From Pseudolysinimonas_A sp039912695 (GTDB taxonomy: Bacteria > Actinomycetota > Actinomycetes > Actinomycetales > Microbacteriaceae), in contig NZ_JBDSPJ010000016.1 of assembly GCF_039912695.1 (NCBI RefSeq), forward strand, positions 1 to 59,354: a DNA stretch of 59,354 bases, given 5' to 3'. The number at the start of each line of letters is the position of its first letter. Position 1 is the first letter of the stretch. Below, piece by piece: positions 1-7,854 of the stretch. Made by a program: the position numbers and the translations under genes. The notes beneath the pieces were generated by a model, which did not search any database, had not been told where the DNA came from, and saw only the letters and a list, made by a program, of their open reading frames with translations.

Positions 1-343
1 CAGGTCCGCTTGAGGAGCCTCCGGGCAGCCCGCCTGGCACAGCGGGGTTGGGCGGAGCCCCGTAGTGCGGGTTGGCGCCCGCGATGCTGTACGCGAATTC
101 GTCGGTCTGGGCGATGCCCACGACATCCGCTCCCGCCTCGAGCAGCATGGCGACCGCTGGCGCCGAGCCGATCTCGACCTCTGCTTCGGCGAGGAAGGTC
201 GGGTTGCCGAGTCCGACTTTGAAACCCTCCACGTCGTAGAGGTCTTTCACCGCGACGGTCTCGCCGCGCAACGGGCCTTCGGCAGCCCCCGCGATCAGCG
301 GCTCACCGTACTCACGCCAGACCGAGGTGTCGAAGGAGGTCAC
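1..343 (-). CDS. Amidase (amidase signature family), N-terminal part, cut by window edge
   Basis: About 114 N-terminal residues of an amidase-signature enzyme are visible, and the gene continues beyond base 1. Lys33 in VAVKDLYDVEGF matches the catalytic lysine of the Ser-cisSer-Lys triad. The glycine/serine-rich PGGSSSGP at the truncated end (residues 107-114) is the start of the amidase signature loop. Family members hydrolyse amides such as indole acetamide, allophanate or aryl amides; the substrate cannot be told from this part. The start is GTG at 343, ten bases after the modC stop, so it is probably the last gene of the mod operon. The purine-rich stretch directly before the GTG leaves almost no spacer, so the start is uncertain. 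Confidence 0.85.
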   Translation of the reverse strand, partial: MTSFDTSVWREYGEPLIAGAAEGPLRGETVAVKDLYDVEGFKVGLGNPTFLAEAEVEIGSAPAVAMLLEAGADVVGIAQTDEFAYSIAGANPHYGAPPNPAVPGGLPGGSSSGP

Positions 344-352
344 TCCCCCACG

Positions 353-1051
353 CTATCGAGAAGCGAAGCGCGCGATCCACGGGGTCGCTGGCGCGGCAGC
401 AAGTTCTGCGAGGGTGCCGCGCTGCACGATGAGCCCCTTCTCAATGACCGCGAGTTCGTCGCCGAGAGCCTTTGCATCGTCAAGATCGTGGCTCACGATG
501 ATCGTCGGCCCGCCGAAGTCACGTACGTAACCTGCCAAGTCGGTTCGCACGTCATCCCGAATCTCGACGTCGAGCGACGCCATCGGCTCGTCGAGCACGA
601 GCACAGCGGGCTCTGAGGCGAGCGCCCGGGCCAGGGCCACGCGCTGCGCCTGCCCGCCCGACAGCGCTTCGGGATGCCGATCGGCCAGGCCCGCAAGGTC
701 GAACCTGTCGAGCCAGGGTTGGGCCGCCTCGCGTGCGGCTTTCCACCCGCCGACGCTGACTCGCGCAGCGAACGCGACGTTGTCTCTGACGGTGAGATGC
801 GGGAACAGCAGGAAGTCCTGGAAGACCACCCCGACCCCGCGCTGCTCGGCGGGCAGGTTGTTGAGGTCGCGGTCGTCCAGGTGGACTGAGCCCGTGCCAT
901 CCACGAGTCCGGCGATGGCGGCCAGCACCGTGGACTTGCCGGCGCCGTTGGGCCCGACCAGCGCCAGCGCGTGACCCGAGGTCACTTCGAGCTGTGCCAC
1001 GACGTCGAACGCCGCGCGGGGGACGGTGATGTCGATCGTCAACGCGCTCAT
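353..1051 (-). CDS. modC: Molybdate ABC transporter ATP-binding protein ModC, short form
   Basis: Predicted ATPase that powers molybdate import through ModB. The 232-residue protein has Walker A GPNGAGKST (residues 33-41), the Q-loop VFQDFLLFPH, the ABC signature LSGGQAQRVALARAL, Walker B VLVLDEPMASLD and the switch histidine in IIVSHDLDDA. The start ATG at 1051 overlaps the modB stop as ATGA, so translation is probably coupled. Typical ModC proteins have about 350 residues with a C-terminal TOBE/Mop molybdate-binding domain. This one ends right after the ATPase core, and a TOBE domain is instead found on the regulator at the head of the operon. The neighbours make the molybdate assignment firm; the ATPase sequence alone would not. 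Confidence 0.93.
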   Translation of the reverse strand: MSALTIDITVPRAAFDVVAQLEVTSGHALALVGPNGAGKSTVLAAIAGLVDGTGSVHLDDRDLNNLPAEQRGVGVVFQDFLLFPHLTVRDNVAFAARVSVGGWKAAREAAQPWLDRFDLAGLADRHPEALSGGQAQRVALARALASEPAVLVLDEPMASLDVEIRDDVRTDLAGYVRDFGGPTIIVSHDLDDAKALGDELAVIEKGLIVQRGTLAELAAAPATPWIARFASR

Positions 1052-1869
1052 GACAGTGCCCCCGGAAGCCATCGATCGCGCAAGGCCAGCAGCACAGCGA
1101 GCGACACCACGAGCAGCACGAGGGCGAGGGCGATCGCGGTGTCGGGGTCGGAGTTCATCGCGAGGTACGACGCGATCGGCAGGGTGCGGGTCACCCCCGG
1201 CAGCGAGCCAGCGAAGGTGATGGTCGCCCCGAACTCTCCGAGTGCGCGGGTGAAGCAGAGCACGGCCCCGGCCGCGATGCCCGGGCCGATGAGTGGCAGG
1301 GTGACAAGTCGAAACACCTGCGCGGGGCTCGCCCCGAGGGATGACGCGGCGAGCTCCGAGCGGCGGTCGGCCGAGCGCAGGGCTCCCTCGACGGCAAACA
1401 CCAGGAACGGCATCGCCACAAAGGTCTGCGCGATCACGACGGCTCCGGTGGTGAACGGGATCGTGACGCCAATCCCGTAGAGGAACTGTCCGATGAGGCC
1501 GCGACGCCCGAGCAGCAGCAGCAGCGCGATGCCGCCAATCACCGGAGGCAGCACGAGCGGAATCGTGATCGCCGCCCGCAACAGCCGACGCGGGATGACG
1601 TGCCACCGCACCGAGTGCGACAACAGCACTGCCAACGGGATGCCGAAGACGAGACAGAGGAGCGTCGAGATCGTCGCGGTGAGAAGCGATAGCCCGAGCG
1701 CCTGCAGCACGACATCGCTAGTGACGAGCGCGGGGATCTGCCCCCAGGGTGCGCGGAACAGCAGTCCGAGAAGGGGAAGGACGAGCAACGCGAGACCCGC
1801 CGCGGCGAGGATCGCGACGACCGGGCCGGTGCGTTGGCGCTGCAGGTTACGGCGCTTCGAAGCCGGCAT
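1048..1869 (-). CDS. modB: Molybdate ABC transporter permease ModB
   Basis: Inner-membrane permease of 273 residues with about six hydrophobic segments, beginning with VVAILAAAGLALLVLPLLGL. The cytoplasmic coupling loop has the ModB/CysT pattern, with SSLGASPAQVFRLVTLP followed by ALGEFGATITFAGS, the EFGA motif usual in molybdate permeases. ATG at 1869 is chosen over an in-frame TTG six bases upstream. It overlaps the 3' end of modA by 23 bases, and the modC start overlaps its stop. It pairs with ModC to carry molybdate delivered by ModA. Tungstate or sulfate transport is a less likely alternative given the cofactor genes on both sides. Confidence 0.93.
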   Translation of the reverse strand: MPASKRRNLQRQRTGPVVAILAAAGLALLVLPLLGLLFRAPWGQIPALVTSDVVLQALGLSLLTATISTLLCLVFGIPLAVLLSHSVRWHVIPRRLLRAAITIPLVLPPVIGGIALLLLLGRRGLIGQFLYGIGVTIPFTTGAVVIAQTFVAMPFLVFAVEGALRSADRRSELAASSLGASPAQVFRLVTLPLIGPGIAAGAVLCFTRALGEFGATITFAGSLPGVTRTLPIASYLAMNSDPDTAIALALVLLVVSLAVLLALRDRWLPGALS

Positions 1870-2617
1870 CCACAAAGACTTTCACTCCGGCCGCCGACCT
1901 CAGGTAGTCGATGAACGCCTGCGCGGCATCCGGGTTCGCCGAGTCGGTGAGCAGCGAGATCGGGTACTCATTGATGACCTGCTGGGCCTCGGGAATTTCG
2001 ATGCCCTCGACCTTGTCGCCGGCAACCTTCACATCGGTCACGTACACCAGCGCCGCGTCGACCTCGCCGAGTGAGACCTTGGTGAGGGCCGCCTTGACGT
2101 CTTCCTCCAGGGTGTCGACCGACGGCGTGATGCCGACCAGGGTGAACAGTTTGGCGGCGGCCGAGCCACACGGCACCGCAGGGTCGCACAGCGCGATCGT
2201 GAGGTCGGAGTTAGCGAAATCGCTGAGCCCGGTGACCTTGCCGGGGTTGCCCGCCGGCACAGCGATCTCGAGCACGTTCTCGAGCACGACGGTCGGCGCG
2301 ACCGTGAGACCCGCGTCGGTGACCGTCTTCATCGTCGAGTCGTTGGCCGAGAAGAACACGTCGGCCGGGGATCCCGCGACGATCTGGGCGGCGAGCGCCG
2401 AACTGCCGCCATACGAAATCGTCACCTTCACGTTCGGGTGCAGAGCCTCAAAGGCTGTCACCACGTCGTCGAGCGACCCGGTCAGGGATGCGGCAGCGAG
2501 CACGGTGACGGTGCCGGTCAGAGCATCCGGGGTGATGCTCTCGGTCGGAGTCGCGGTCGGGGTTGAGCAACCGGCGAGGAGCGCAACCATGGCGGCGACC
2601 GGCAGGAACCTTTTCAT
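1847..2617 (-). CDS. modA: Molybdate-binding lipoprotein ModA
   Basis: Extracellular substrate-binding component, 256 residues. A lipoprotein signal peptide ends in LLAGC (Cys16), followed by a Thr/Pro-rich linker. The mature part has the ModA pattern: TVLAAASLTGSLDDVV near the first anion-binding serine, YGGSSALAAQI, GSPADVFFSAN, and a late DAALVYVTDVK. These segments supply oxyanion contacts in the family. It begins at ATG 2617, 11 bases after the regulator stop, with GAGG about seven bases upstream. It is the first transporter gene of the operon regulator-modA-modB-modC-amidase. Confidence 0.93.
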   Translation of the reverse strand: MKRFLPVAAMVALLAGCSTPTATPTESITPDALTGTVTVLAAASLTGSLDDVVTAFEALHPNVKVTISYGGSSALAAQIVAGSPADVFFSANDSTMKTVTDAGLTVAPTVVLENVLEIAVPAGNPGKVTGLSDFANSDLTIALCDPAVPCGSAAAKLFTLVGITPSVDTLEEDVKAALTKVSLGEVDAALVYVTDVKVAGDKVEGIEIPEAQQVINEYPISLLTDSANPDAAQAFIDYLRSAAGVKVFVDAGFEAP

Positions 2618-2628
2618 GGATGCCTCGC

Positions 2629-3039
2629 TCAGTTCTCGGTCGGAACTTCGACAGTGACGACGGTGGCTTTCGCGCTCGCGACGGCGAGCATCCCCGGCTC
2701 GAGGCCGAGGTCGTCGGCGGCCTCGCGGGACATCAGCGAGACCACCCGGAACGGACCCGCCTGAATCACGACCTGCGCCATCACGCCGTCTTTGGTCACC
2801 GCGGTGACGATGCCCGTGAACCGGTTGCGTGCGGAAGCCTTCGCGAGCGGGAAGACTTCGGCGAGCGCGGATGCCGTCTCGGGTTCCTGAAGCAGGGGTA
2901 ACAGATCGTTGCCAGCGACGACCTGGCGACCGTTCTCGCCCTTGTGAATCGGGAGTTTGCCGGTCTCACCCCAACGGCGCACGGTGTCATCGCTGACGCC
3001 GAGGAGCGCGGCGGCCTCACTGATCTTGAACTCGTTCAT
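2629..3039 (-). CDS. HTH (MerR/excisionase-like) regulator with C-terminal Mop/TOBE domain
   Basis: A 136-residue, two-part protein. Residues about 3-30 form a MerR/excisionase-type helix-turn-helix (ISEAAALLGVSDDTVRRW followed by a GKLPI wing). Residues about 68-136 form a single TOBE/Mop domain (ARNRFTGIVTAVTKDGVMAQ). Mop domains bind molybdate or tungstate, so the inferred role is a molybdate-responsive regulator of the mod operon it heads. This would be a ModE analogue with a different DNA-binding domain. ATG 3039 is preferred because a nine-codon upstream reading frame ends over it (ATGA). An in-frame GTG at 3054 is the alternative. Two palindromic sites flank the predicted -10 box. Confidence 0.85.
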   Translation of the reverse strand: MNEFKISEAAALLGVSDDTVRRWGETGKLPIHKGENGRQVVAGNDLLPLLQEPETASALAEVFPLAKASARNRFTGIVTAVTKDGVMAQVVIQAGPFRVVSLMSREAADDLGLEPGMLAVASAKATVVTVEVPTEN

Positions 3040-3065
3040 TTGCAGGCACCGCACTTGCGTGTCAT
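3036..3065 (-). CDS. Candidate leader peptide MTRKCGACK before the mod regulator
   Basis: A nine-codon frame (ATG 3065 to TGA 3036) encodes a basic peptide with a CxxC. Its stop overlaps the regulator ATG as ATGA. The hexamer TAAAGT ends seven bases before this ATG, so a transcript from that box would begin at or next to the leader ATG, with no Shine-Dalgarno sequence. Translation of the regulator, which also lacks a good ribosome site, could then depend on termination and re-initiation. This is inference from spacing only. Confidence 0.4.
   Translation of the reverse strand: MTRKCGACK
3049..3062. promoter_or_regulatory. Candidate operator, copy 1 (CGCAnnTGCG)
   Basis: CCGCACTTGCGTGT, containing the palindrome CGCA-CT-TGCG. 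It matches the copy at 3080-3093 at 12 of 14 positions, and both differences fall in the two central bases. The copies are 31 bases apart, about three helical turns. It lies downstream of the -10 box, inside the leader frame. Confidence 0.5.
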
Positions 3066-3072
3066 TTTCCCC

Positions 3073-3078
3073 ACTTTA
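3073..3078 (-). promoter_or_regulatory. Predicted -10 box of the mod operon
   Basis: TAAAGT on the minus strand, seven bases upstream of the leader ATG at 3065. It fits the TAnnnT pattern seen before several other genes in the window. It lies between the two CGCAnnTGCG palindromes, so a protein bound to them could block transcription. Confidence 0.45.
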
Positions 3079-3079
3079 G

Positions 3080-3093
3080 CCGCATCTGCGTGT
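3080..3093. promoter_or_regulatory. Candidate operator, copy 2 (CGCAnnTGCG)
   Basis: CCGCATCTGCGTGT, containing CGCA-TC-TGCG. It lies just upstream of the predicted -10 box of the mod operon, in the same orientation as copy 1. Conservation of the arms with variation only in the centre is what a dimeric binding site would show. Confidence 0.5.
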
Positions 3094-3135
3094 ACGGCCC
3101 GAGGTGAGCATCCAAGTTTCCCGGCGACCCCGACG

Positions 3136-3202
3136 AAGATTCAGGGCGAACCGACGAATTGGACCCGGAATAGGCCAGAAATCGCGGTTCAACCTGAATC
3201 TT
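3136..3202. repeat. Inverted repeat in the moeB upstream region
   Basis: Arms 3136-3152 and 3186-3202 are complementary at 15 of 17 positions, with a 10-base perfect outer block (AAGATTCAGG / CCTGAATCTT). They enclose a 33-base spacer. The repeat lies about 95-160 bases before moeB, in the divergent gap shared with the mod regulator. It could be an operator or an RNA stem. Confidence 0.5.
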
Positions 3203-3204
3203 GT

Positions 3205-3236
3205 GCATCCCGAGCACGATCTTTGGCATCCCGAGC
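3205..3236. repeat. Direct repeat GCATCCCGAGC, 21-base period
   Basis: Two identical 11-base copies at 3205-3215 and 3226-3236. The start-to-start distance is 21 bases, two helical turns. They lie 60-90 bases upstream of the moeB start, where an activator could bind. Confidence 0.45.
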
Positions 3237-3295
3237 GGGCGCTAGCGCACACCCACCCGACAGCAGCCCGCGCGGCGTACTGGGAGAATCAGAGA

Positions 3296-4390
3296 ATGGT
3301 CGTCGATCCCTCCTCGCCGCGGTTCGCGCGCCAACGGGTGCTCGCCGGATTCGGCGAGGACGCCCAGCAGCGTCTCGCTGACTCGCACGTTCTGGTCATC
3401 GGCGCCGGTGGACTGGGCAGCGCGATCCTGCCCATTCTCGCGGCGGGCGGGGTCGGCATCCTGACGGTCGTCGATGACGACACTGTCGCGGAGTCGAACC
3501 TGCACCGGCAGACGCTGCACACCACCGACGATCTCGGCGCCGCGAAGGCCGAGTCGGCTGCCGAACGGTTGCGTGCGCTTGCGCCGGAGGCCGACATCCG
3601 GGTCTCCACGACACGCTTCGCCGAGGGCGCGACCTTCGACATCCTGCTCGACGTCGACGTGCTCGTCGACGCGAGCGACAACCCAGCCTCCCGGTACCTC
3701 GCGAATGACGCCGCGACGATCCGCGCCATCCCGCTGGTGTGGGGTTCCGCCCTCGGCTACGCGGGTCAAGTCGGCGTCGCGTGGGATGACAAGGGGATCG
3801 ACTATCGGGACCTGTTTCCGCAAGACACGAGCGAGACCGGCGACACCTGCGAAATCGTCGGGGTGCTGCCGAGCGTCTGCGGAGTCATCGGCTCGATGAT
3901 GGCAACCGAGGTATTCAAGATCATCACCGGGGTCGGCGAACCGCTGCTCGGCCGGGTCGCCGCATATGACGCGCTGACCGGGCGCACCCGCGAGATCGAG
4001 TACCGTCGCGATCCTGAGGCTCCGCGCCCCGGGTCGCTCGAGGAGAGGACCACCTTGCCTGAGATCATCCCGAATCGTGGCCTCGCTCCCGAAGAGCTAG
4101 CTGCCGAGCTGTCCGGCGACACCCCGCCGGTACTGCTCGATGTGCGCGAGCGCTGGGAGTCCGAACTGGTCTCCATCCCCGGCTCGGTGCTCATCCCGCT
4201 CGGCGAACTGCCCGACCGCCTGGGCGAACTCGACGCCGACGCCCCGACCGTTGTCTATTGCCATCACGGGATGCGGTCCGATCGCGCCCTCCAATTTCTT
4301 GAGCGGATGGAGTTCGCCCACGCCCGCCACCTCACCGGCGGGGTGGATGCCTGGGCGGCCAAGGTCGACCCGTCGCTCCCCCGGTACTGA
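3296..4390 (+). CDS. moeB: MoeB/ThiF-type adenylyltransferase fused to a rhodanese domain
   Basis: Predicted to adenylate the C-terminal glycine of MoaD and supply sulfur for molybdopterin synthase; 364 residues. Residues 1 to about 245 are the E1-like domain: RFARQRVLAGFG, the nucleotide loop GAGGLG (36-41) and the DNPASRYLANDA region. Residues about 260-364 are a rhodanese domain with active-site loop YCHHGMRS (Cys322). The fusion resembles eukaryotic MOCS3 and actinobacterial MoeBR. The two CxxC pairs that hold structural zinc in E. coli MoeB are absent: the first place reads IDYRDLFP and the second RRDPEAPRPG. ATG 3296 follows GGGAG by about ten bases. It opens the plus-strand cofactor operon, and moeA starts five bases after its stop. 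Confidence 0.93.
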   Translation: MVVDPSSPRFARQRVLAGFGEDAQQRLADSHVLVIGAGGLGSAILPILAAGGVGILTVVDDDTVAESNLHRQTLHTTDDLGAAKAESAAERLRALAPEADIRVSTTRFAEGATFDILLDVDVLVDASDNPASRYLANDAATIRAIPLVWGSALGYAGQVGVAWDDKGIDYRDLFPQDTSETGDTCEIVGVLPSVCGVIGSMMATEVFKIITGVGEPLLGRVAAYDALTGRTREIEYRRDPEAPRPGSLEERTTLPEIIPNRGLAPEELAAELSGDTPPVLLDVRERWESELVSIPGSVLIPLGELPDRLGELDADAPTVVYCHHGMRSDRALQFLERMEFAHARHLTGGVDAWAAKVDPSLPRY

Positions 4391-4395
4391 CGGCC

Positions 4396-5582
4396 GTGCC
4401 CCGCACCCCGGTCGCCGAGCATGAGGCACGTGTTCGTGCTCTGCTCTCGGATCTGAGCACGCGGGCGTCTGAGGTCGTGGCGCTCGCCGACGCTCTCGGA
4501 CGGGTCACGGCATCCGACGTCGTGTCGCCCATCCCGCTGCCGCCCTTCCGCAACTCGCAGATGGACGGGTTCGCGGTTCTCTCGTCTGACGTCGTCGCAG
4601 TTCCGGTCGATCTGCCGCTCGTGGGCGAGATCGCCGCCGCCCCCGGAATGCCGGCACCCCTGATGGCAGGCACGGTCGTGCGCATCATGACCGGCGCGCC
4701 CGTTCCCGAGGGGGCGGATGCCGTTGTCCCCGTCGAAGACACGCACGTGAGCGGGTCGACAGTTTCGATCGCACGGGGCAGGGTATCCGGCGAGTACGTG
4801 CGTGAGATCGGGTCGGATCTTCCTGCCGGAGCCGTCGTCATTCCGGCGGGCGTGCGGCTGGCATCCCGTCATCTGGGAGCACTCGCCGCGTCGGGGCTCA
4901 CGTCGGTCGAGGTGACCTCACCGGTTCGAGTCGCCGTGATCAGCACCGGCAGCGAACTCGTCGAAGCGGGGGAACCGCTCGGCCCGGGTCAGATTCCCGA
5001 TTCCAACGGCGTCGCGCTCGCGGCCGCCGTGCGCGCGGTCGGTGCGTTCGTCATCGCCGAAGGTCGGGTGACGGATGTCGCCGAGAGGTTCCGCGCCGTG
5101 CTCGATGCCGCCGTTGACGCGGGCGCCGAACTGGTGCTCACGAGCGGCGGCATCTCGGAGGGTGAGTACGAGGTGGTGCGCGAAACCCTCGAACCGCTCG
5201 GGGCGCACGTCGACGTGCTCGCCATGCAGCCGGGCGGACCGCAGGCGACGGCCAGCTACCGCGGGGTTCCCGTGGTGTGCTTCCCGGGTAACCCGGTGTC
5301 GAGCCAGCTCAGCTTCCTGATTTTCGTCGAGCCGGTGTTGCGTGCTCTGGCCGGGCTGGCTCCCGCCGTGCGAACCACCGGGGTGCTCGACCGCGCGCTG
5401 ACCTCGCAACCGGGCCGCCGCCAGTTTCTGCGCGGGGTGCGGTTGCCCGACGGACGGGTCGCGCCACACGGGGGATCGTCGTCGCACCTGGTCGCGACTC
5501 TCGCCGCAGCCGACGTGCTGCTGGTGATTCCCGAAGACGTTACCTCGCTCGACGCGGGGGCCGCTGTGGAAGTGTGGGACCT

Positions 5583-5586
<4 letters not shown>
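4396..5586 (+). CDS. moeA: Molybdopterin molybdenumtransferase MoeA
   Basis: Inserts molybdate into adenylated molybdopterin in the cytoplasm. The 396-residue length is normal for the family. Signatures in order are PFRNSQMDGFAV in the N-terminal domain, RIMTGAPVPEGADAVVP, VAVISTGSELVEAG, the molybdopterin-binding TSGGISEGEYEVVRE and FPGNPVSSQL, and a C-terminal beta-barrel region. The start is GTG 4396, and the stop overlaps the ATG of moaC-mog (ATGA at 5583-5586). It sits in the run moeB-moeA-moaC/mog-moaE, whose members all touch or overlap and were probably co-transcribed. Confidence 0.95.
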
Positions 5587-6568
<982 letters not shown>

Positions 6569-6572
<4 letters not shown>

Positions 6573-6973
6573 TTTCGTTCATCACCGACACCCCGCTCGA
6601 CCGGGCCGCCCTCGAGGCCGCGGTGCGCACTCCCGCTGACGGAGCCGTCGTCGTTTTCGAGGGCGTCATCCGCGACCACGACCATGGCGACGGCGTTTCG
6701 TCGCTCGATTACCAGGCGCACCCCGATGCCGAGCGCTTTCTCGCCGAGGTCTGCGCGTCGGTGGCTGCCCAACACGGGTTACGAGTGGCGGCGGCACACC
6801 GCATCGGCCACCTCGAGATCGGTGACGTCGCTCTCATCGCAGTGGTCGCATCCGCTCATCGCGCCGAAGCATTCGCCGCCTGCGCCGAACTCGTGGAACA
6901 GATCAAGACGCGCGTGCCCATCTGGAAGCGCCAGCACCTCGCCAACGGCCCCTCCGAGTGGGTCGGGCTCTAG
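6569..6973 (+). CDS. moaE: Molybdopterin synthase catalytic subunit MoaE
   Basis: Large subunit of molybdopterin synthase. It transfers sulfur from thiocarboxylated MoaD to cyclic pyranopterin phosphate. The 134-residue protein carries the family blocks GAVVVFEGVIRDHDHG, LDYQAHPDAE, HRIGHLEIGDVALIAVVAS and the active-site lysines in KTRVPIWKRQHL. The start is read as TTG 6569, which overlaps the moaC-mog stop as TTGA; no ATG or GTG is available nearby. Its partner moaD is not next to it but lies in the opposite-strand moaA-moaD unit at 8.3-9.5 kb. Confidence 0.93.
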
Positions 6974-7019
6974 CCCGTCCGTTCCGGCAGCGTCAGTGGT
7001 GTCCGGGAATGTGGACCTC

Positions 7020-7481
7020 ATGCTGAGACCTTTCGAGCCGTCCGACGCCGACGCCTACTTCGAGTGGATGCGTGACCCCGAAGCAGTTCGGCAGGCGGCG
7101 TTCACCGCGTCCGACCCCGACGACCGTGCCGCATTCGACGCCTGGCTCGCGCGCAACCTCGGGAATCCCGAGGTCATTAACCGCATCATCGAGGTCGACG
7201 GCACGGCGGTCGGGTCAATCTCAAGTTTCACGATCGAAGGCGACCGCGAGCTGAGCTACTGGATCGATCCGGCACTCTGGGGTCGCGGGTACGCATCCGC
7301 CGCGGTTGAAGAGTTCCTTGCGATCGAGCCAATCCGTCCGCTGTTTGCCCGCACGGCATCCCACAACGTCGGGTCAGCCCGGGTACTTGAACGCAACGGG
7401 TTCCTCGAGGTCGGCCGCGACGTCGGGTACGCCAACGGTGTCGGCGCCGAAATCGAAGAGATCATCCACCGCCTCGACTGA
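7020..7481 (+). CDS. GNAT family N-acetyltransferase (RimJ/RimL-like)
   Basis: About 153 residues with the GNAT fold: an N-terminal RPFEPSDADAYFEWMRDPE, a central ELSYWIDPALWGRGYASAAV, where WGRGYAS is the acetyl-CoA pyrophosphate loop, and the late helix NVGSARVLERNGFLEVG typical of ribosomal-protein and small-molecule acetyltransferases. The acceptor substrate is unknown. The start is uncertain. ATG 7020 is used, but in-frame GTG codons at 6999 and 7011 are possible and none has a clear ribosome site. It lies 46 bases after moaE on the same strand and may be a read-through passenger of the cofactor operon. Confidence 0.8.
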   Translation: MLRPFEPSDADAYFEWMRDPEAVRQAAFTASDPDDRAAFDAWLARNLGNPEVINRIIEVDGTAVGSISSFTIEGDRELSYWIDPALWGRGYASAAVEEFLAIEPIRPLFARTASHNVGSARVLERNGFLEVGRDVGYANGVGAEIEEIIHRLD

Positions 7482-7584
7482 AGGCAGGGTTTCCAGACCT
7501 TCGGCGCCGCCACCGTTCGGACGCGGCCCGCCCGAGAAGCTGTTCGCCATGCCCCACCCACCCTTTCGTTCCGTCAGACGCTTA

Positions 7585-7596
7585 CCCCAAATGGGG
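7585..7596. promoter_or_regulatory. Palindrome CCCC-AAAT-GGGG upstream of the toxin-antitoxin pair
   Basis: Short perfect palindrome directly before the larger inverted repeat at 7599-7618. Together the two could form an operator for the antitoxin. It lies in the -35 region if TAAACT is the -10 box. Confidence 0.35.
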
Positions 7597-7598
7597 AT

Positions 7599-7618
7599 TG
7601 ACCAACTAAACTTGGTCA
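7599..7618. promoter_or_regulatory. Antitoxin operator: inverted repeat TGACCAA-N6-TTGGTCA
   Basis: A perfect seven-base inverted repeat with a six-base spacer ends two bases before the antitoxin ATG. The spacer contains most of the hexamer TAAACT (7607-7612), a plausible -10 box eight bases before the ATG. A protein on this site would cover the promoter, as expected for an autoregulated Phd-type antitoxin. Confidence 0.6.
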
Positions 7619-7620
7619 GC

Positions 7621-7854
7621 ATGGTCTATCAAGTCAACGTCCAGGATGCGAAGACCCGACTCTCGGAACTTCTCGCGCGCGTCGAGCAAGGTGAAGAAGT
7701 CACGATCGCCCGCGGCGGCAAGCCGATCGCACGCCTGCTGCCGCTCGCGGACCCAGGTGCGCGCGCACTCGGTTTCGCACCCGGTCATCTCGATGATGCG
7801 TTCTTTGACGCGCTCTCTGTCGAAGAACTCGCCGCGTGGGAGAACCCGTTGTGA
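7621..7854 (+). CDS. Phd/YefM family antitoxin
   Basis: A 77-residue protein with the Phd/YefM N-terminal DNA-binding fold (VNVQDAKTRLSELLARVEQGEEVTIARGGK, here split: VNVQDAKTRLSELL then GEEVTIARGGKPIARLLPL). Its C-terminal tail LDDAFFDALSVEELAAWE is acidic and amphipathic and would cover the toxin. ATG 7621 has no ribosome site and is probably leaderless. The stop TGA overlaps the GTG of the toxin gene (GTGA), the usual coupled arrangement. It is inferred to repress its own promoter through the inverted repeat at 7599-7618 and to neutralise the PIN toxin. Confidence 0.85.
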   Translation: MVYQVNVQDAKTRLSELLARVEQGEEVTIARGGKPIARLLPLADPGARALGFAPGHLDDAFFDALSVEELAAWENPL

